From the NCBI RefSeq assembly GCF_003065405.1, contig NZ_CP026947.1, positions 1,054,001 to 1,118,000 on the forward strand: a DNA stretch of 64,000 nt. The letters run 5' to 3'. This document shows positions 45,750-55,494 of this stretch, piece after piece. The position numbers and the translations under genes were made by a program. Position 1 is the stretch's first letter; every line of letters begins with the position of its first letter. The DNA is from Corynebacterium yudongzhengii. Its GTDB lineage: Bacteria > Actinomycetota > Actinomycetes > Mycobacteriales > Mycobacteriaceae. The notes beneath the pieces were generated by a model. That model made no database searches and was not told the origin of the DNA. It saw only the letters and a list, made by a program, of their open reading frames with translations.

Positions 45750-47018
45750 GTGAGCGATAAGCAGAAGTTTCAGCCCCTACACGCCCCCAAGGGAATCCCG
45801 GACTACGTCCCGCCGCAGTCGGCGACCTTCCTCGCCGTGCGCGACGAGTTCGTCCGCCAGACCCATCTCGCCGGCTACCAGCACATCGAGCTGCCCATCT
45901 TCGAGGACACCGGCCTGTTCGCGCGGGGAGTGGGCGAGTCCACGGACGTCGTCAGCAAGGAGATGTACACCTTCGCCGACCGCGGCGATCGCTCCGTGAC
46001 CCTGCGCCCGGAGGGCACCGCCGGGGTGATGCGCTCGGTGATTCAGCACCACTTAGACCGCGGCCAGCTGCCCATCAAGCTCAACTACTACGGCCCGTTC
46101 TTCCGTTATGAGCGCCCGCAGGCCGGGCGCTACCGGCAGCTGCAGCAGGTGGGCGTCGAGGCCATCGGTGTCGATGACCCGGCGCTGGACGCCGAGGTCG
46201 TCGCCCTGGCGGATCGCTGCTACCGGGCCGTCGGACTGCGGGATTTCCGCCTGGAGCTCACGAGCCTCGGTGACAACACCTGCCGCCCGGCTTACCGCGA
46301 GAAGCTGCAGGAGTTCTTGTTCAAACTCCCGCTCGACGAGGAGACCCGCCACCGCGCCGAGATCAACCCGCTGCGCGTGCTCGACGACAAGCGCCCCGAG
46401 GTCCAAGAGATGACCGCCGAGGCGCCGCTCATGCTCGATCACCTCTCGGATTCGGCGCGCGAGCACTTCGAGACGGTCCGCGGCCTGCTCGACGACATGG
46501 GCGTGACCTACACGATCAACCCCCGCATGGTCCGCGGCCTCGACTACTACACCAAGACCACCTTCGAGTTCGTCCACGACGGCCTCGGCGCCCAGTCGGG
46601 CATCGGCGGCGGCGGGCGTTATGACGGCCTCATGGCCCAGCTCGGAGGCCAGGAGCTCTCGGGCATCGGCTACGGGCTCGGCATCGACCGCACCGTGCTC
46701 GCCCTCGAGGCCGAAGGCGTCCAGATCGACGGCGCCGAGCGGCGCGTCGACGTCTACGGAATTCCCCTCGGCGCGGAGGCGAAGCGTCGCATGGCGGTGC
46801 TTATCGACGAGCTGCGTGCCGCCGGCATCGCCGCCGACATGGCCTACGGTGACCGCGGGCTCAAGGGGGCGATGAAGGGCGCGAACCGCGCCCAGGCCCG
46901 CTACGCGCTGGTGTTAGGCGATAGCGAGCTGGAAGCTGGCACCGTGGCCGTGAAAGACCTCGGTTCCCAGTCGCAGGAGTCGGTGGCGCTGGGAGAGGTC
47001 GTCGAGAAGCTGCGCTGA
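45750..47018 (+). CDS. hisS: Histidyl-tRNA synthetase
   Basis: A 422-aa class II synthetase: motif 1 region ([28 protein letters not shown]), motif 2 ([23 protein letters not shown]), the His-specific segments [13 protein letters not shown] and GGGGRYDGL, motif 3 ([10 protein letters not shown]) and a C-terminal anticodon domain. GTG start 15 bp after the MBL gene. Confidence 0.97.
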   Translation: MSDKQKFQPLHAPKGIPDYVPPQSATFLAVRDEFVRQTHLAGYQHIELPIFEDTGLFARGVGESTDVVSKEMYTFADRGDRSVTLRPEGTAGVMRSVIQHHLDRGQLPIKLNYYGPFFRYERPQAGRYRQLQQVGVEAIGVDDPALDAEVVALADRCYRAVGLRDFRLELTSLGDNTCRPAYREKLQEFLFKLPLDEETRHRAEINPLRVLDDKRPEVQEMTAEAPLMLDHLSDSAREHFETVRGLLDDMGVTYTINPRMVRGLDYYTKTTFEFVHDGLGAQSGIGGGGRYDGLMAQLGGQELSGIGYGLGIDRTVLALEAEGVQIDGAERRVDVYGIPLGAEAKRRMAVLIDELRAAGIAADMAYGDRGLKGAMKGANRAQARYALVLGDSELEAGTVAVKDLGSQSQESVALGEVVEKLR

Positions 47019-47019
47019 C

Positions 47020-48408
47020 TTAGCACTCCGTCAAGGAGACCGGGAAGCCGAGGCGGGTGGCCAGCCCGCCGGTGGAGGTCTCCTTGTACTTGGTGTGCAT
47101 ATCCCGGCCGGTGGCGGCCATGGTGTGTACGGCGTCGTCGAGGCTGACGTGGTGTTCGCCGTCGCCGTTGAGGGCGAGGCGCGCACCGTTGACGGCCTTG
47201 ACCCCGCCGATGGCGTTGCGCTCGATGCACGGGATCTGCACGAGCCCACCGACGGGATCGCAGGTCAGGCCCAGGTTGTGCTCGAGGGCGATCTCCGCGG
47301 CGTTGCCGATCTGCTCGGTGGTGCCGCCCAGGACCGAGCACAGGCCGGCGGCGGCCATCGCGGAGGCCGAGCCGACCTCGCCCTGGCAGCCGACCTCGGC
47401 GCCGGAGATCGACGCGTTTTCCTTGATGATGATGCCCACGGCCGCCGCGGTGAGCAGGAACTTCCGGGCGGTGTCGCAGTCGAAGTTGCCGATGAAGTCG
47501 CGGGCGTAGTGCATCACCGCGGGGATGATGCCGGCCGCGCCGTTGGTCGGGGCGGTGACGACCTTGCCGCCGGCGGCGTTTTCCTCGTTGACCGCTAGGG
47601 CGTAGAGATTGATCCAGTCCATGGCGGACAGGCCGTCGCTCTGGTCGGTGGCGTCGCGGTTTTTCAGGTTGTTGAGCAGATCCGGGGCGCGGCGGCGCAC
47701 GTTGAGCCCGCCGGGCAGGGTGCCGGAGGCGGAAAAGCCGTTATCGACGCAGTCCTGCATGGCCTTCCAGACCTCGTCGAGGTGGTTCAAGGTGGTCCCG
47801 GAATCGCCATGGATGGCTTGTTCGTTCTCGAGCATCACCTCGGCGATGGTGCGCGAACCATGGGCGCAGATCCCCTGCAGCTGCTCCCAGGTGGTGAACT
47901 CGTGCGGGATGGATGCGCTGGTCTGGGCGGCCTCGGCCATGCCGTGGGGGCCGTCGCCGTCGATCTCTGCGCGGGTGACCACGAAGCCGCCGCCCACCGA
48001 GAAGTATTCGACGCCCGTGGCGAGCTCCGTGCCGCGAGCGTCCCAGGCGCTGAAGATCAGGCAGTTGGGGTGTTCCGGCACGGGCGTGGGATCGAAGACG
48101 AGCTCGTAGTCGATCTCGCCGGTGGGCCCGGAGATGTGTCCCTGCGCGTCGATTCTGTCGCCGAGGGCGGGGGTCACGTCCGTCGTGACGGTCGTCGGCG
48201 TCCAGCCGACGAGCCCCAGCAGCGTGGCCCGGTCGGTGCCGTGGCCGCGGCCCGTCGCGGCGAGGGAGCCGCGCAGCTCTACCCGCACTTTTGCCGGGTA
48301 GTCGGGGAGGGAGTCCAGAAACAGCGCGGCGGCGCGCATGGGGCCGACGGTGTGGGACGACGAAGGTCCGATTCCGATGCTGAACAGGTCAACAGCGCTG
48401 ATAGTCAT
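47020..48408 (-). CDS. sdaA: L-serine ammonia-lyase, iron-sulfur type
   Basis: A 462-aa single-chain L-serine dehydratase that deaminates serine to pyruvate. The N-terminal beta domain has [18 protein letters not shown]. The C-terminal catalytic domain has [24 protein letters not shown] in two parts and [19 protein letters not shown] with the [4Fe-4S] Cys ligands. The gene converges on hisS with one base between stops. It probably ends a minus-strand unit with the flavin pair. Confidence 0.96.
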   Translation of the reverse strand: MTISAVDLFSIGIGPSSSHTVGPMRAAALFLDSLPDYPAKVRVELRGSLAATGRGHGTDRATLLGLVGWTPTTVTTDVTPALGDRIDAQGHISGPTGEIDYELVFDPTPVPEHPNCLIFSAWDARGTELATGVEYFSVGGGFVVTRAEIDGDGPHGMAEAAQTSASIPHEFTTWEQLQGICAHGSRTIAEVMLENEQAIHGDSGTTLNHLDEVWKAMQDCVDNGFSASGTLPGGLNVRRRAPDLLNNLKNRDATDQSDGLSAMDWINLYALAVNEENAAGGKVVTAPTNGAAGIIPAVMHYARDFIGNFDCDTARKFLLTAAAVGIIIKENASISGAEVGCQGEVGSASAMAAAGLCSVLGGTTEQIGNAAEIALEHNLGLTCDPVGGLVQIPCIERNAIGGVKAVNGARLALNGDGEHHVSLDDAVHTMAATGRDMHTKYKETSTGGLATRLGFPVSLTEC

Positions 48409-48417
48409 GGCACCACA

Positions 48418-49092
48418 CTACTGGGGATTACCCCCGTAGCGTTTTAACAATTCGGTAAAAGGTGTGACATTTTCCTCGGGGTCGACGCCGGAGCTGCGGC
48501 GACGCGTGGTAACCTGGCCCTCGGCCGTCACGCCACCGAGCCCGCCGACCGAATCAGTGCCGGCGAGCATGCGGGAGGCGAGCTCCCCGGCGGCGCGGTG
48601 CACGCGGCGAGAGAACTCGTCGGAGGCGCTGCCGAAATCCTCGGTGGCGGCGAATAAGGAGGTGGGCATGACGTCGGCACGCAGATAGACCAGCAGCGGG
48701 CGCAGGGCGTGCTCTAGGGCCAGCGAGTGGCGGGCGGTGCCGGCGGTGGCGGCGATGATCGTCGGCATGCCGTTGAGCGCGTCGGTATCCAGGGCGTCGA
48801 AGAACATCTTGAACACGCCGGAGTAGCTGGCCTTGAAGATCGGGGTGACGGCGATGAGCCCGTCGGAGGCGGAGAGGTGTTCTTTGACCTCGTCGAGACG
48901 CGGCGAGGAGATGCCGGTGGACATGACCTGGGCGAGGTCGTTGATGAGCTCGGAGACCTCGAAGACCTCGACGGTGAGTGCCTCGCCGCGGGAGGTCACC
49001 GCCGCGGAGACGGAATCTGCGATCTTCTCGGCGACCTGACGGGTGCTCGACGGCGTCGATAAGCCAGCCGTGATGACGGTGAGGGTGCGCAA
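48418..49092 (-). CDS. NADPH-dependent FMN reductase, CE1759-type
   Basis: A 224-aa flavodoxin-like reductase. The N-terminus TLTVITAGLSTPSSTRQVAEKI is the FMN phosphate-binding loop, and TPIFKASYSGVFKMFFDAL follows. It supplies reduced FMN to a partner monooxygenase. The start lies two bases after the stop of the luciferase-like gene, so they form a two-component pair. The substrate is unknown. Confidence 0.88.
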   Translation of the reverse strand: MRTLTVITAGLSTPSSTRQVAEKIADSVSAAVTSRGEALTVEVFEVSELINDLAQVMSTGISSPRLDEVKEHLSASDGLIAVTPIFKASYSGVFKMFFDALDTDALNGMPTIIAATAGTARHSLALEHALRPLLVYLRADVMPTSLFAATEDFGSASDEFSRRVHRAAGELASRMLAGTDSVGGLGGVTAEGQVTTRRRSSGVDPEENVTPFTELLKRYGGNPQ

Positions 49093-49094
49093 CG

Positions 49095-50210
49095 CTACTC
49101 CTGAGTCTTACCGGGGTTGATGGAAAAGTGCCGGTGATCGCGGTGGCCGGCGAGCCACTGGTGGGTCGGCGGGTCCGAGGGCACGTGCCCCGGGCGGCGG
49201 GCCTCCATGCGGCGGCGCAGCTCGGGAACGATCTGGTGACCGAGGATCTCGATCTGGTGGAGCACCGTCTCCAGGGGCAGGCCGGCGTGGTCGATGAGGA
49301 AGAGCTGGCGCTGGTAGTCGCCCACCCAGTCCGCGAACTGCATGGTGCGCTCGATGACCTGCTCGACGGTGCCGACGGTCAGCGGGGTCATCTCCGTAAA
49401 CTCCTCGAGCGAGGGGCCGTGGCCGTAGACCGGCGCGACGTCGAAGTAGGGGCGGAACTCCTTCTTTGCCTGCTCCTCGGTATCGGCGACGTAGAACTGC
49501 CCGCCTAGGCCCACGATCGCCTGATCCTTCGCCCCGTGGCCGTACTTCTCGAAGCGGCGGCGATAGATATCCACCATCTTCGCGGTGTGTTCCTTGTTCC
49601 AGAAGATGTTGTTGTGGAAGAAGCCGTCGCCGTAGAAGGCGGCCTGCTCGGCGATCTGCACGGAACGGATCGAGCCGTGCCAGACGAACGGCGGCACCTC
49701 GTCGAGCGGGAACGGGGTCGAGGTAAAGCCCTGCAGCGGGGTGCGGAACTCGCCGGAGAAGTTCACGGAGCGCTCGCGCCACAGCCGGCGCAGCAGGTGG
49801 TAGTTCTCGATCGCCATGGGAATGCCTTGGCGGATGTCCTTGCCGAACCACGGGTAGACCGGCCCGGTGTTGCCGCGGCCGAGCATCAGGTCGGTGCGCC
49901 CGCCGGAGAGGTGCTGCAAGAAGGCGTAGTCCTCGGCGATTTTCACCGGGTCGTTGGTGGTGATGAGGGTGGTGGCCGTCGACAGGCGGAGTTTTTCGGT
50001 CTTCGCCGCGATATAGCCGAGATGCGTGGTTGGCGAGGAGGGCACGAACGGCGGGTTGTGGTGCTCGCCGGTGGCGAAAACATCGAGGCCGACCTCCTCG
50101 GCCTTGAGCGCGATCTGGGTCATCGCGTGGATGCGCTCGCCCTCGGTCGGAGTAGTGCCGTGGACCGGATCCGGGGTGACGTCACCGATGGTGAAGATTC
50201 CGAACTGCAT
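49095..50210 (-). CDS. LLM-class flavin-dependent monooxygenase, CE1758-type
   Basis: A 371-aa luciferase-like TIM-barrel enzyme. Typical segments are FATGEHHNPPFVPSSP, LRLSTATTLITTNDPVKIAEDYA, LSGGRTDLMLGRGN and PPFVWHGSIRS. It uses FMNH2 from the downstream reductase to oxidise an unidentified compound. It is the first gene of a minus-strand unit with the FMN reductase and perhaps sdaA. Confidence 0.9.
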   Translation of the reverse strand: MQFGIFTIGDVTPDPVHGTTPTEGERIHAMTQIALKAEEVGLDVFATGEHHNPPFVPSSPTTHLGYIAAKTEKLRLSTATTLITTNDPVKIAEDYAFLQHLSGGRTDLMLGRGNTGPVYPWFGKDIRQGIPMAIENYHLLRRLWRERSVNFSGEFRTPLQGFTSTPFPLDEVPPFVWHGSIRSVQIAEQAAFYGDGFFHNNIFWNKEHTAKMVDIYRRRFEKYGHGAKDQAIVGLGGQFYVADTEEQAKKEFRPYFDVAPVYGHGPSLEEFTEMTPLTVGTVEQVIERTMQFADWVGDYQRQLFLIDHAGLPLETVLHQIEILGHQIVPELRRRMEARRPGHVPSDPPTHQWLAGHRDHRHFSINPGKTQE

Positions 50211-50263
50211 GCTGAGACATTCCTTTCTCTATTCGCCAACAAGTGTATATGACGTGTCAACAA

Positions 50264-50986
50264 TTACGGGTTTCGGTAGACAGCATGCAGCAAAAGCGCC
50301 ACGTCATGGCCCGCAATCACCCGAAACGGCCGGTGGTCCGGGCGCCCCACCTCGGTGACGATGCCCAGCTGGGGCAGCAGGCCGTTATCGTCCGGCGTCG
50401 ACAGCTTCTCGACGGCCTGTTGCGCCGTAGCATCGCGGGACAAAAACACCGCGCGGTTCGGGGTGCCGGAATGCTCCATCACATAGCCGATGCGGGTGGC
50501 GGGATCCACCTGCCCGTCGTGGGCGGCGAGCCAGCGCGCGATCATGTCCGTGTTGACCAGCCCGCGGTAACGCTCTTCGTCATACACCGGAAACTGCGAG
50601 ATCGTGGTGGTGCGCAAGACCTCGAAGGTATCGGCGATGTGATCATCGGGGCCAAAAGTCACCACCTCCTGGTGGCCGAGCACCTCGATCGCCAACGGTG
50701 GATCGAGCAGGACGTCCCGCAGGAACGTGATGGCCTCGACCGTCTCGGGCAGCGGCTCGGCGATGGGGCGGAAGTCCCGGTACTCGCCGTGGCTGATCGC
50801 ATTACGCAGGTCCGTGTAATCCGATAAGTCGTCGGCCTGGCCATCGCGCAAGTGACCGTTCTTGCGGGCCCAGCGGATGACGTGGCAAAAACTGTCCGAG
50901 TTGCGCGCGCCCACGAGATCACGCAGGTGGGACTCGATGTCATTGAAGGCAGCCAGAAACGCCGTGGCCCGATTCGCGGTAGTCAT
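50264..50986 (-). CDS. CBS-domain protein
   Basis: A 240-aa cytoplasmic protein. Residues 1-100 are helical and HEPN- or AbiV-like in feel (FLAAFNDIESHLRDLVGAR, DLRNAISHGEYRDF). The C-terminal half is a CBS pair (TTTISQFPVYDEERYRGLVNTDMIARWLA and RDATAQQAVEKL), which binds adenosyl nucleotides. ATG 50986 follows AGGAAGG. The role is unknown. It is divergent from aspS. Confidence 0.75.
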   Translation of the reverse strand: MTTANRATAFLAAFNDIESHLRDLVGARNSDSFCHVIRWARKNGHLRDGQADDLSDYTDLRNAISHGEYRDFRPIAEPLPETVEAITFLRDVLLDPPLAIEVLGHQEVVTFGPDDHIADTFEVLRTTTISQFPVYDEERYRGLVNTDMIARWLAAHDGQVDPATRIGYVMEHSGTPNRAVFLSRDATAQQAVEKLSTPDDNGLLPQLGIVTEVGRPDHRPFRVIAGHDVALLLHAVYRNP

Positions 50987-51093
50987 CACCTTCCTAAGCG
51001 TAGTGAAACCACGGGTATATCGAACGCCGCCTGTCCAAAGCGGTAGACTGACCGCGGAAAACATTCGACTAGTCGGAAGGACGTAGAACGACC

Positions 51094-52878
51094 GTGCTGC
51101 GAACCCATCTCGCGGGAGAACTCCGCCTCAATGACGCCGGTTCCACTGTCACGCTCACGGGCTGGGTCGCCCGCCGGCGTGACCACGGTGGAGTCATCTT
51201 CATCGACCTGCGCGACCGCTCCGGCTACGCCCAGGTGGTCTTCCGCGATTCCGAGGTCGCCGAACGCGCCCACGACCTGCGCAGCGAATACTGCATCCAG
51301 GTCACCGGCGTCGTCGAAAAGCGTCCCGAGGGTTCCCGCAACGACAACCTCGCCTCCGGCGCCATCGAGGTCAACGTCACCGAGCTCGAGGTGCTCAACA
51401 CCGCCGCCGCGCTGCCCTTCCAGGTCGAAGACGCCTCCTCCTCCGAGGTGGGCGAGGAAGCCCGCCTGAAGTACCGCTACCTGGATCTGCGCCGTGAGCG
51501 CCAGGCCGAGGCACTGCGGCTGCGTTCCAACGTCAACCGGGCGGCGCGCCGGGTGCTCGATAACCACGACTTCACGGAGATCGAAACCCCGACGCTGACC
51601 CGCTCCACCCCGGAGGGTGCACGCGACTTCCTCGTCCCGGCCCGCCTGCGCCCGGGCAGCTTCTACGCCCTGCCGCAGTCGCCACAGCTGTTCAAGCAGC
51701 TGCTCATGGTCGCCGGCATGGAGCGCTACTACCAGATCGCGCGCTGCTACCGCGACGAGGACTTCCGCGCCGACCGCCAGCCCGAGTTCACTCAGCTCGA
51801 CGTGGAGATGAGCTTCGTCGACCAGGAAGATGTCATCGCCCTGGCAGAGGAGATCATCGCCGCGATCTGGAAGGAGGCCGGCTACGAGATCTCCACCCCG
51901 ATCCCGCGCATGACCTATGCCGAGGCCATGCGCCGCTACGGCTCCGACAAGCCGGACCTGCGCTTCGACATCGAGATCGTCGAGTGCACCGACTTCTTCA
52001 CCGACACCACCTTCCGCGTCTTCCAGAACGACTACGTCGGCGCCATCGTGATGGAAGGCGGCGCGGACCAGCCGCGGCGTCAGCTGGACGCCTGGCAGGA
52101 GTGGGCCAAGCAGCGCGGCGCCAAGGGACTGGCCTACATCCTCGTCGGCGAAGACGGCGAGCTCTCCGGCCCGGTGGCCAAGAACATCACCGACGCCGAG
52201 CGCGCCGGGATCGCCGAGCACGTCGGCGCCCGCCCGGGTGACTGCATCTTCTTCGCCGCCGGCGATACGAAGAGCTCGCGGGCGCTGCTCGGCGCCGCCC
52301 GCGGCGAGATCGCCGAGAAGCTCGGTCTCATCAAGGACGGCGACTGGGCGTTTACCTGGGTCGTCGACGCCCCGCTGTTCGAGCCGGCGGCCGACGCCAC
52401 CGCCGACGGCGACGTCGCCCTGGGCAACTCCAAGTGGACCGCCGTGCACCACGCCTTTACCTCCCCGAAGCCGGAGTGGAAGGACACCTTCCAGGACCAC
52501 CCGGGCGAGGCCACCGCGTACGCGTACGACATCGTCTGCAACGGCAACGAGATCGGCGGCGGCTCGATCCGTATCCACGAGCGCGATGTCCAGGAGCGCG
52601 TCTTCGAGGTCATGGGCATCACCGAGGAAGAAGCCCGCGAGAAGTTCGGCTTCCTGCTCGACGCCTTCGCGTTCGGCGCCCCGCCGCACGGCGGCATCGC
52701 CTTCGGCTGGGACCGCATCGTCTCGCTGCTCGGCGGCTTCGACTCCATCCGCGACGTCATCGCCTTCCCGAAGTCCGGCGGCGGCGTCGACCCGCTGACC
52801 GATGCCCCGGCCCCGATCACCGCGGCCCAGCGCCGCGAATCCGGCATCGACGCGAAGCCCAAGAAGGCGGAGTCGTAG
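51094..52878 (+). CDS. aspS: Aspartyl-tRNA synthetase
   Basis: A 594-aa bacterial-type class II synthetase: N-terminal OB anticodon domain ([23 protein letters not shown]), motif 1, motif 2 ([19 protein letters not shown]), the GAD insertion, and motif 3 ([15 protein letters not shown]). GTG start after GAAGGAC. A TAGACT hexamer about 50 bp upstream is a likely -10. Many actinobacteria lack AsnRS and use a non-discriminating AspRS, but that is not testable within the window. Confidence 0.97.
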   Translation: MLRTHLAGELRLNDAGSTVTLTGWVARRRDHGGVIFIDLRDRSGYAQVVFRDSEVAERAHDLRSEYCIQVTGVVEKRPEGSRNDNLASGAIEVNVTELEVLNTAAALPFQVEDASSSEVGEEARLKYRYLDLRRERQAEALRLRSNVNRAARRVLDNHDFTEIETPTLTRSTPEGARDFLVPARLRPGSFYALPQSPQLFKQLLMVAGMERYYQIARCYRDEDFRADRQPEFTQLDVEMSFVDQEDVIALAEEIIAAIWKEAGYEISTPIPRMTYAEAMRRYGSDKPDLRFDIEIVECTDFFTDTTFRVFQNDYVGAIVMEGGADQPRRQLDAWQEWAKQRGAKGLAYILVGEDGELSGPVAKNITDAERAGIAEHVGARPGDCIFFAAGDTKSSRALLGAARGEIAEKLGLIKDGDWAFTWVVDAPLFEPAADATADGDVALGNSKWTAVHHAFTSPKPEWKDTFQDHPGEATAYAYDIVCNGNEIGGGSIRIHERDVQERVFEVMGITEEEAREKFGFLLDAFAFGAPPHGGIAFGWDRIVSLLGGFDSIRDVIAFPKSGGGVDPLTDAPAPITAAQRRESGIDAKPKKAES

Positions 52879-52883
52879 TTTCC

Positions 52884-54074
52884 GTGACCATCCCCGCATC
52901 GGAGATCGTCGACAAGGCGCAGGCGCTGCTCAGTCGCAAATTCGGCGGTGGTCAGCGCTTCACTGAGACCCAGCGTCTCGAGGGCACGGGCACAGCCACC
53001 GTGCTGCGCGCCCGCCTGGCGCCGCAGGCCTTCCTGCAGCAGCGCTCGGTTGTGGTCAAATACGTCCCCGAAACCGGCGACCTTTTCGACGACGCCGCCC
53101 TGCTACGCGAGATCGCCGCGTACCAGTTCACCACCTCGCTGAGCGAAAACGTCCGCCCGGGCCCCTATATGCTCGCCCATGACATGGACGCCCGGCTCAT
53201 GGTGATCTCGGATTCCGGCGACGGCGATCGCTTCTCCGAGCTGCTGGAAAGCAACGACCCCGAAGCCCGCGAGCAGATGCTGCGCAACCTCGGCTCCGCG
53301 CTGGGGCGCATGCACGCCGGAACCGCCGGGTCAGAGAAGAGCTTCCGCACCCTTTTGAACCGGATGTTCAAGCAATACCCCGAGCTCGAGCCCAGCCGCG
53401 ACTTGCGCGATCGCTCCATCGGGCCGGCGACCTTCCACGGCGCCACGTTGATCCGCAACGCCGGCATCCGGGTGCCCGAGTGCGTCGCCGCGCTCGCCGA
53501 GGACGCCACCACGCGCCTGGCCCACAGTCGCTCGCGGGCCTTCACCCCTTTCGATTTGTCGCCGGATAACATCATCGTCGCCCAGCGCACCGAGTTCCTC
53601 GACTACGAGTGGGCGGATTTCCGGGACGTCAACTACGATCTCGCCTGCGTGATCGGCGGGTTCCCGCAGTACGCCGGGCGCAGCGTCATCTCTGACGAGG
53701 AAGGAGACGCCTTCCTCAAAGCCTGGGTCGAAGAGGTCGAAGATATCTGGCCGGATACCGCCAACGAGGCTCATCTGCACGAGCGCATCACCGCCGCCTT
53801 GATCAGCTGGGCGCTGTCCTCGGTCTCTGTGCTGCATCACGGCTCGATCGGCAGCGCGCTGACTAGCCTGGACGATGATGATCCCGAGACCAGCACGCGG
53901 CTTTTCAATTCCGACGAGGACTTCACCGACGCCGAGCACCTCGTGCGCCGTGACTTCTATGAGACGTTCTCCTCGCTCGCCCGCTACGCCCGCCAGGGCG
54001 GGGACAACCGTTTCGAGGTCGTGGCCTCCTTCGCCGAAGAGGTGGCCGAGCGCGTGAAAGAACCGGAGCACTAG
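52884..54074 (+). CDS. Aminoglycoside-phosphotransferase-fold kinase-like protein
   Basis: A 396-aa protein with the APH-like kinase fold. An N-lobe (TATVLRARLAP, VVVKYVPETG with the Lys) is followed by the catalytic loop TPFDLSPDNIIV and the metal-binding segment FLDYEWADFRDVNYD. The His of the usual HGD motif is replaced by Pro, but Asp and Asn are kept. It starts six bases after aspS and ends directly at rarA. It is conserved at this place in corynebacteria as far as I recall; the substrate is unknown. Confidence 0.75.
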   Translation: MTIPASEIVDKAQALLSRKFGGGQRFTETQRLEGTGTATVLRARLAPQAFLQQRSVVVKYVPETGDLFDDAALLREIAAYQFTTSLSENVRPGPYMLAHDMDARLMVISDSGDGDRFSELLESNDPEAREQMLRNLGSALGRMHAGTAGSEKSFRTLLNRMFKQYPELEPSRDLRDRSIGPATFHGATLIRNAGIRVPECVAALAEDATTRLAHSRSRAFTPFDLSPDNIIVAQRTEFLDYEWADFRDVNYDLACVIGGFPQYAGRSVISDEEGDAFLKAWVEEVEDIWPDTANEAHLHERITAALISWALSSVSVLHHGSIGSALTSLDDDDPETSTRLFNSDEDFTDAEHLVRRDFYETFSSLARYARQGGDNRFEVVASFAEEVAERVKEPEH

Positions 54075-55454
54075 ATGAGCCAGGACGCACTCTTCGGCGC
54101 GCCCGCCGGCGGCGAACAGGGGCCGGCCGCCGGGCAGCGCGGCTCCGAGTTCTTCGCCGCCAGCGCCGGGGCGCCCCTGGCCGCCCGGATGCGCCCGCGC
54201 AGCCTGGACGAGATCGTGGGCCAGGATCACCTGCTGGCCGATGGCAAACCGCTGCGCCGGCTCGTCGAAGGCTCCGGCGAGGCTTCGGTGATCCTCTATG
54301 GCCCGCCCGGTACCGGCAAGACGACGATCGCCTCGCTCATCGCCTCCGCGATGGGCCAGAACTTCGTCGCGCTCTCGGCCCTGGACTCCGGGGTCAAGCA
54401 GGTGCGCGCCGTCATCGACCGCGCCCGCCAGGATCTCGCCCACGGCGAGCGCACCGTGTTGTTTATCGACGAGGTGCACCGATTCTCGCGCACCCAGCAG
54501 GACGCGTTGCTGCAGGCCGTCGAAAACCGCACCGTGCTGCTGGTGGCCGCCACCACCGAGAACCCCTCCTTTTCGATCGTCGCCCCGCTGCTCAGCCGCT
54601 CGCTGCTGCTCCAGCTCGTCTCCATCGAGCCCGATGACCTCAACCGGCTGCTGCGCCGCGCGCTGGCCGATCCCCGCGGCCTCGACGGGCGCGTGGAGGC
54701 CACCGACGAGGCCATCGAGCAGATCGTTTTACTCGCCGGCGGCGATGCGCGCCGCAGCCTGACCTACCTCGAGGCGGCCGCCGAAGCCGTCGGCGACGGC
54801 GAGACGCTGGACATCGACGTCGTGCGCGACAACGTCAACCGCGCCGTGGTGCGCTACGACCGCGACGGCGACCAGCACTACGACGTGGTCAGCGCGTTCA
54901 TCAAGTCGATCCGCGGCTCCGACGTCGATGCCGCGCTGCACTATTTGGCCCGCATGATCGAGGCGGGGGAGGGCCCGCGGTTCATCGCGCGGCGGCTGGT
55001 CATCCACGCCTCCGAGGACATCGGCATGGCCGACCCGACCGCCCTGCAGACAGCCGTGGCCGCCGCCGACGCCGTGGCTTTTATCGGTATGCCCGAAGGT
55101 CGGCTGCCGCTGGCGCAGGCCACCATCCACTTAACCACCGCGCCGAAGTCACCGTCGGTGATCAAGGCGATCTCGAAGGCGCAGGAAGACGTGCGCAACG
55201 GGCACGTCGGGGCGGTGCCGGCGCACCTGCGCGACGGCCACTACGAGGGCGCGAAGGCCCTCGGCAACGCCGTGGGGTATAAGTACCCGCACGACGATGA
55301 GCGCGGCGTCGTCACGCAGCGCTACATCCCGGAAGACTTGGACGACGCCGTGTACTACGAGCCCACCGACCACGGCGGCGAGAAGCGCATCCGCGACTAC
55401 CTGGGACGGCTTCGTCGCATCGTGCGCGGCGCGGGTAACATGAAGCGTCGATAA
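54075..55454 (+). CDS. rarA: Replication-associated recombination protein RarA (MgsA)
   Basis: A 459-aa AAA+ ATPase related to clamp-loader subunits and RuvB. Walker [10 protein letters not shown], Walker [11 protein letters not shown], sensor I TTENPSF, and the C-terminal MgsA domain ([42 protein letters not shown]). It acts at stalled replication forks. ATG start directly after the previous stop. Confidence 0.95.
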   Translation: MSQDALFGAPAGGEQGPAAGQRGSEFFAASAGAPLAARMRPRSLDEIVGQDHLLADGKPLRRLVEGSGEASVILYGPPGTGKTTIASLIASAMGQNFVALSALDSGVKQVRAVIDRARQDLAHGERTVLFIDEVHRFSRTQQDALLQAVENRTVLLVAATTENPSFSIVAPLLSRSLLLQLVSIEPDDLNRLLRRALADPRGLDGRVEATDEAIEQIVLLAGGDARRSLTYLEAAAEAVGDGETLDIDVVRDNVNRAVVRYDRDGDQHYDVVSAFIKSIRGSDVDAALHYLARMIEAGEGPRFIARRLVIHASEDIGMADPTALQTAVAAADAVAFIGMPEGRLPLAQATIHLTTAPKSPSVIKAISKAQEDVRNGHVGAVPAHLRDGHYEGAKALGNAVGYKYPHDDERGVVTQRYIPEDLDDAVYYEPTDHGGEKRIRDYLGRLRRIVRGAGNMKRR

Positions 55455-55494
55455 ATACCCGTCACTTTTCGCCTAACGGAGGAACGACTTTTCC

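Noticed and set aside
52434..54074. A 546-codon plus-strand frame
   Set aside because: Its first 150 codons run inside aspS in another frame and are Arg-rich without family match. Only the part from GTG 52884 is a real gene.
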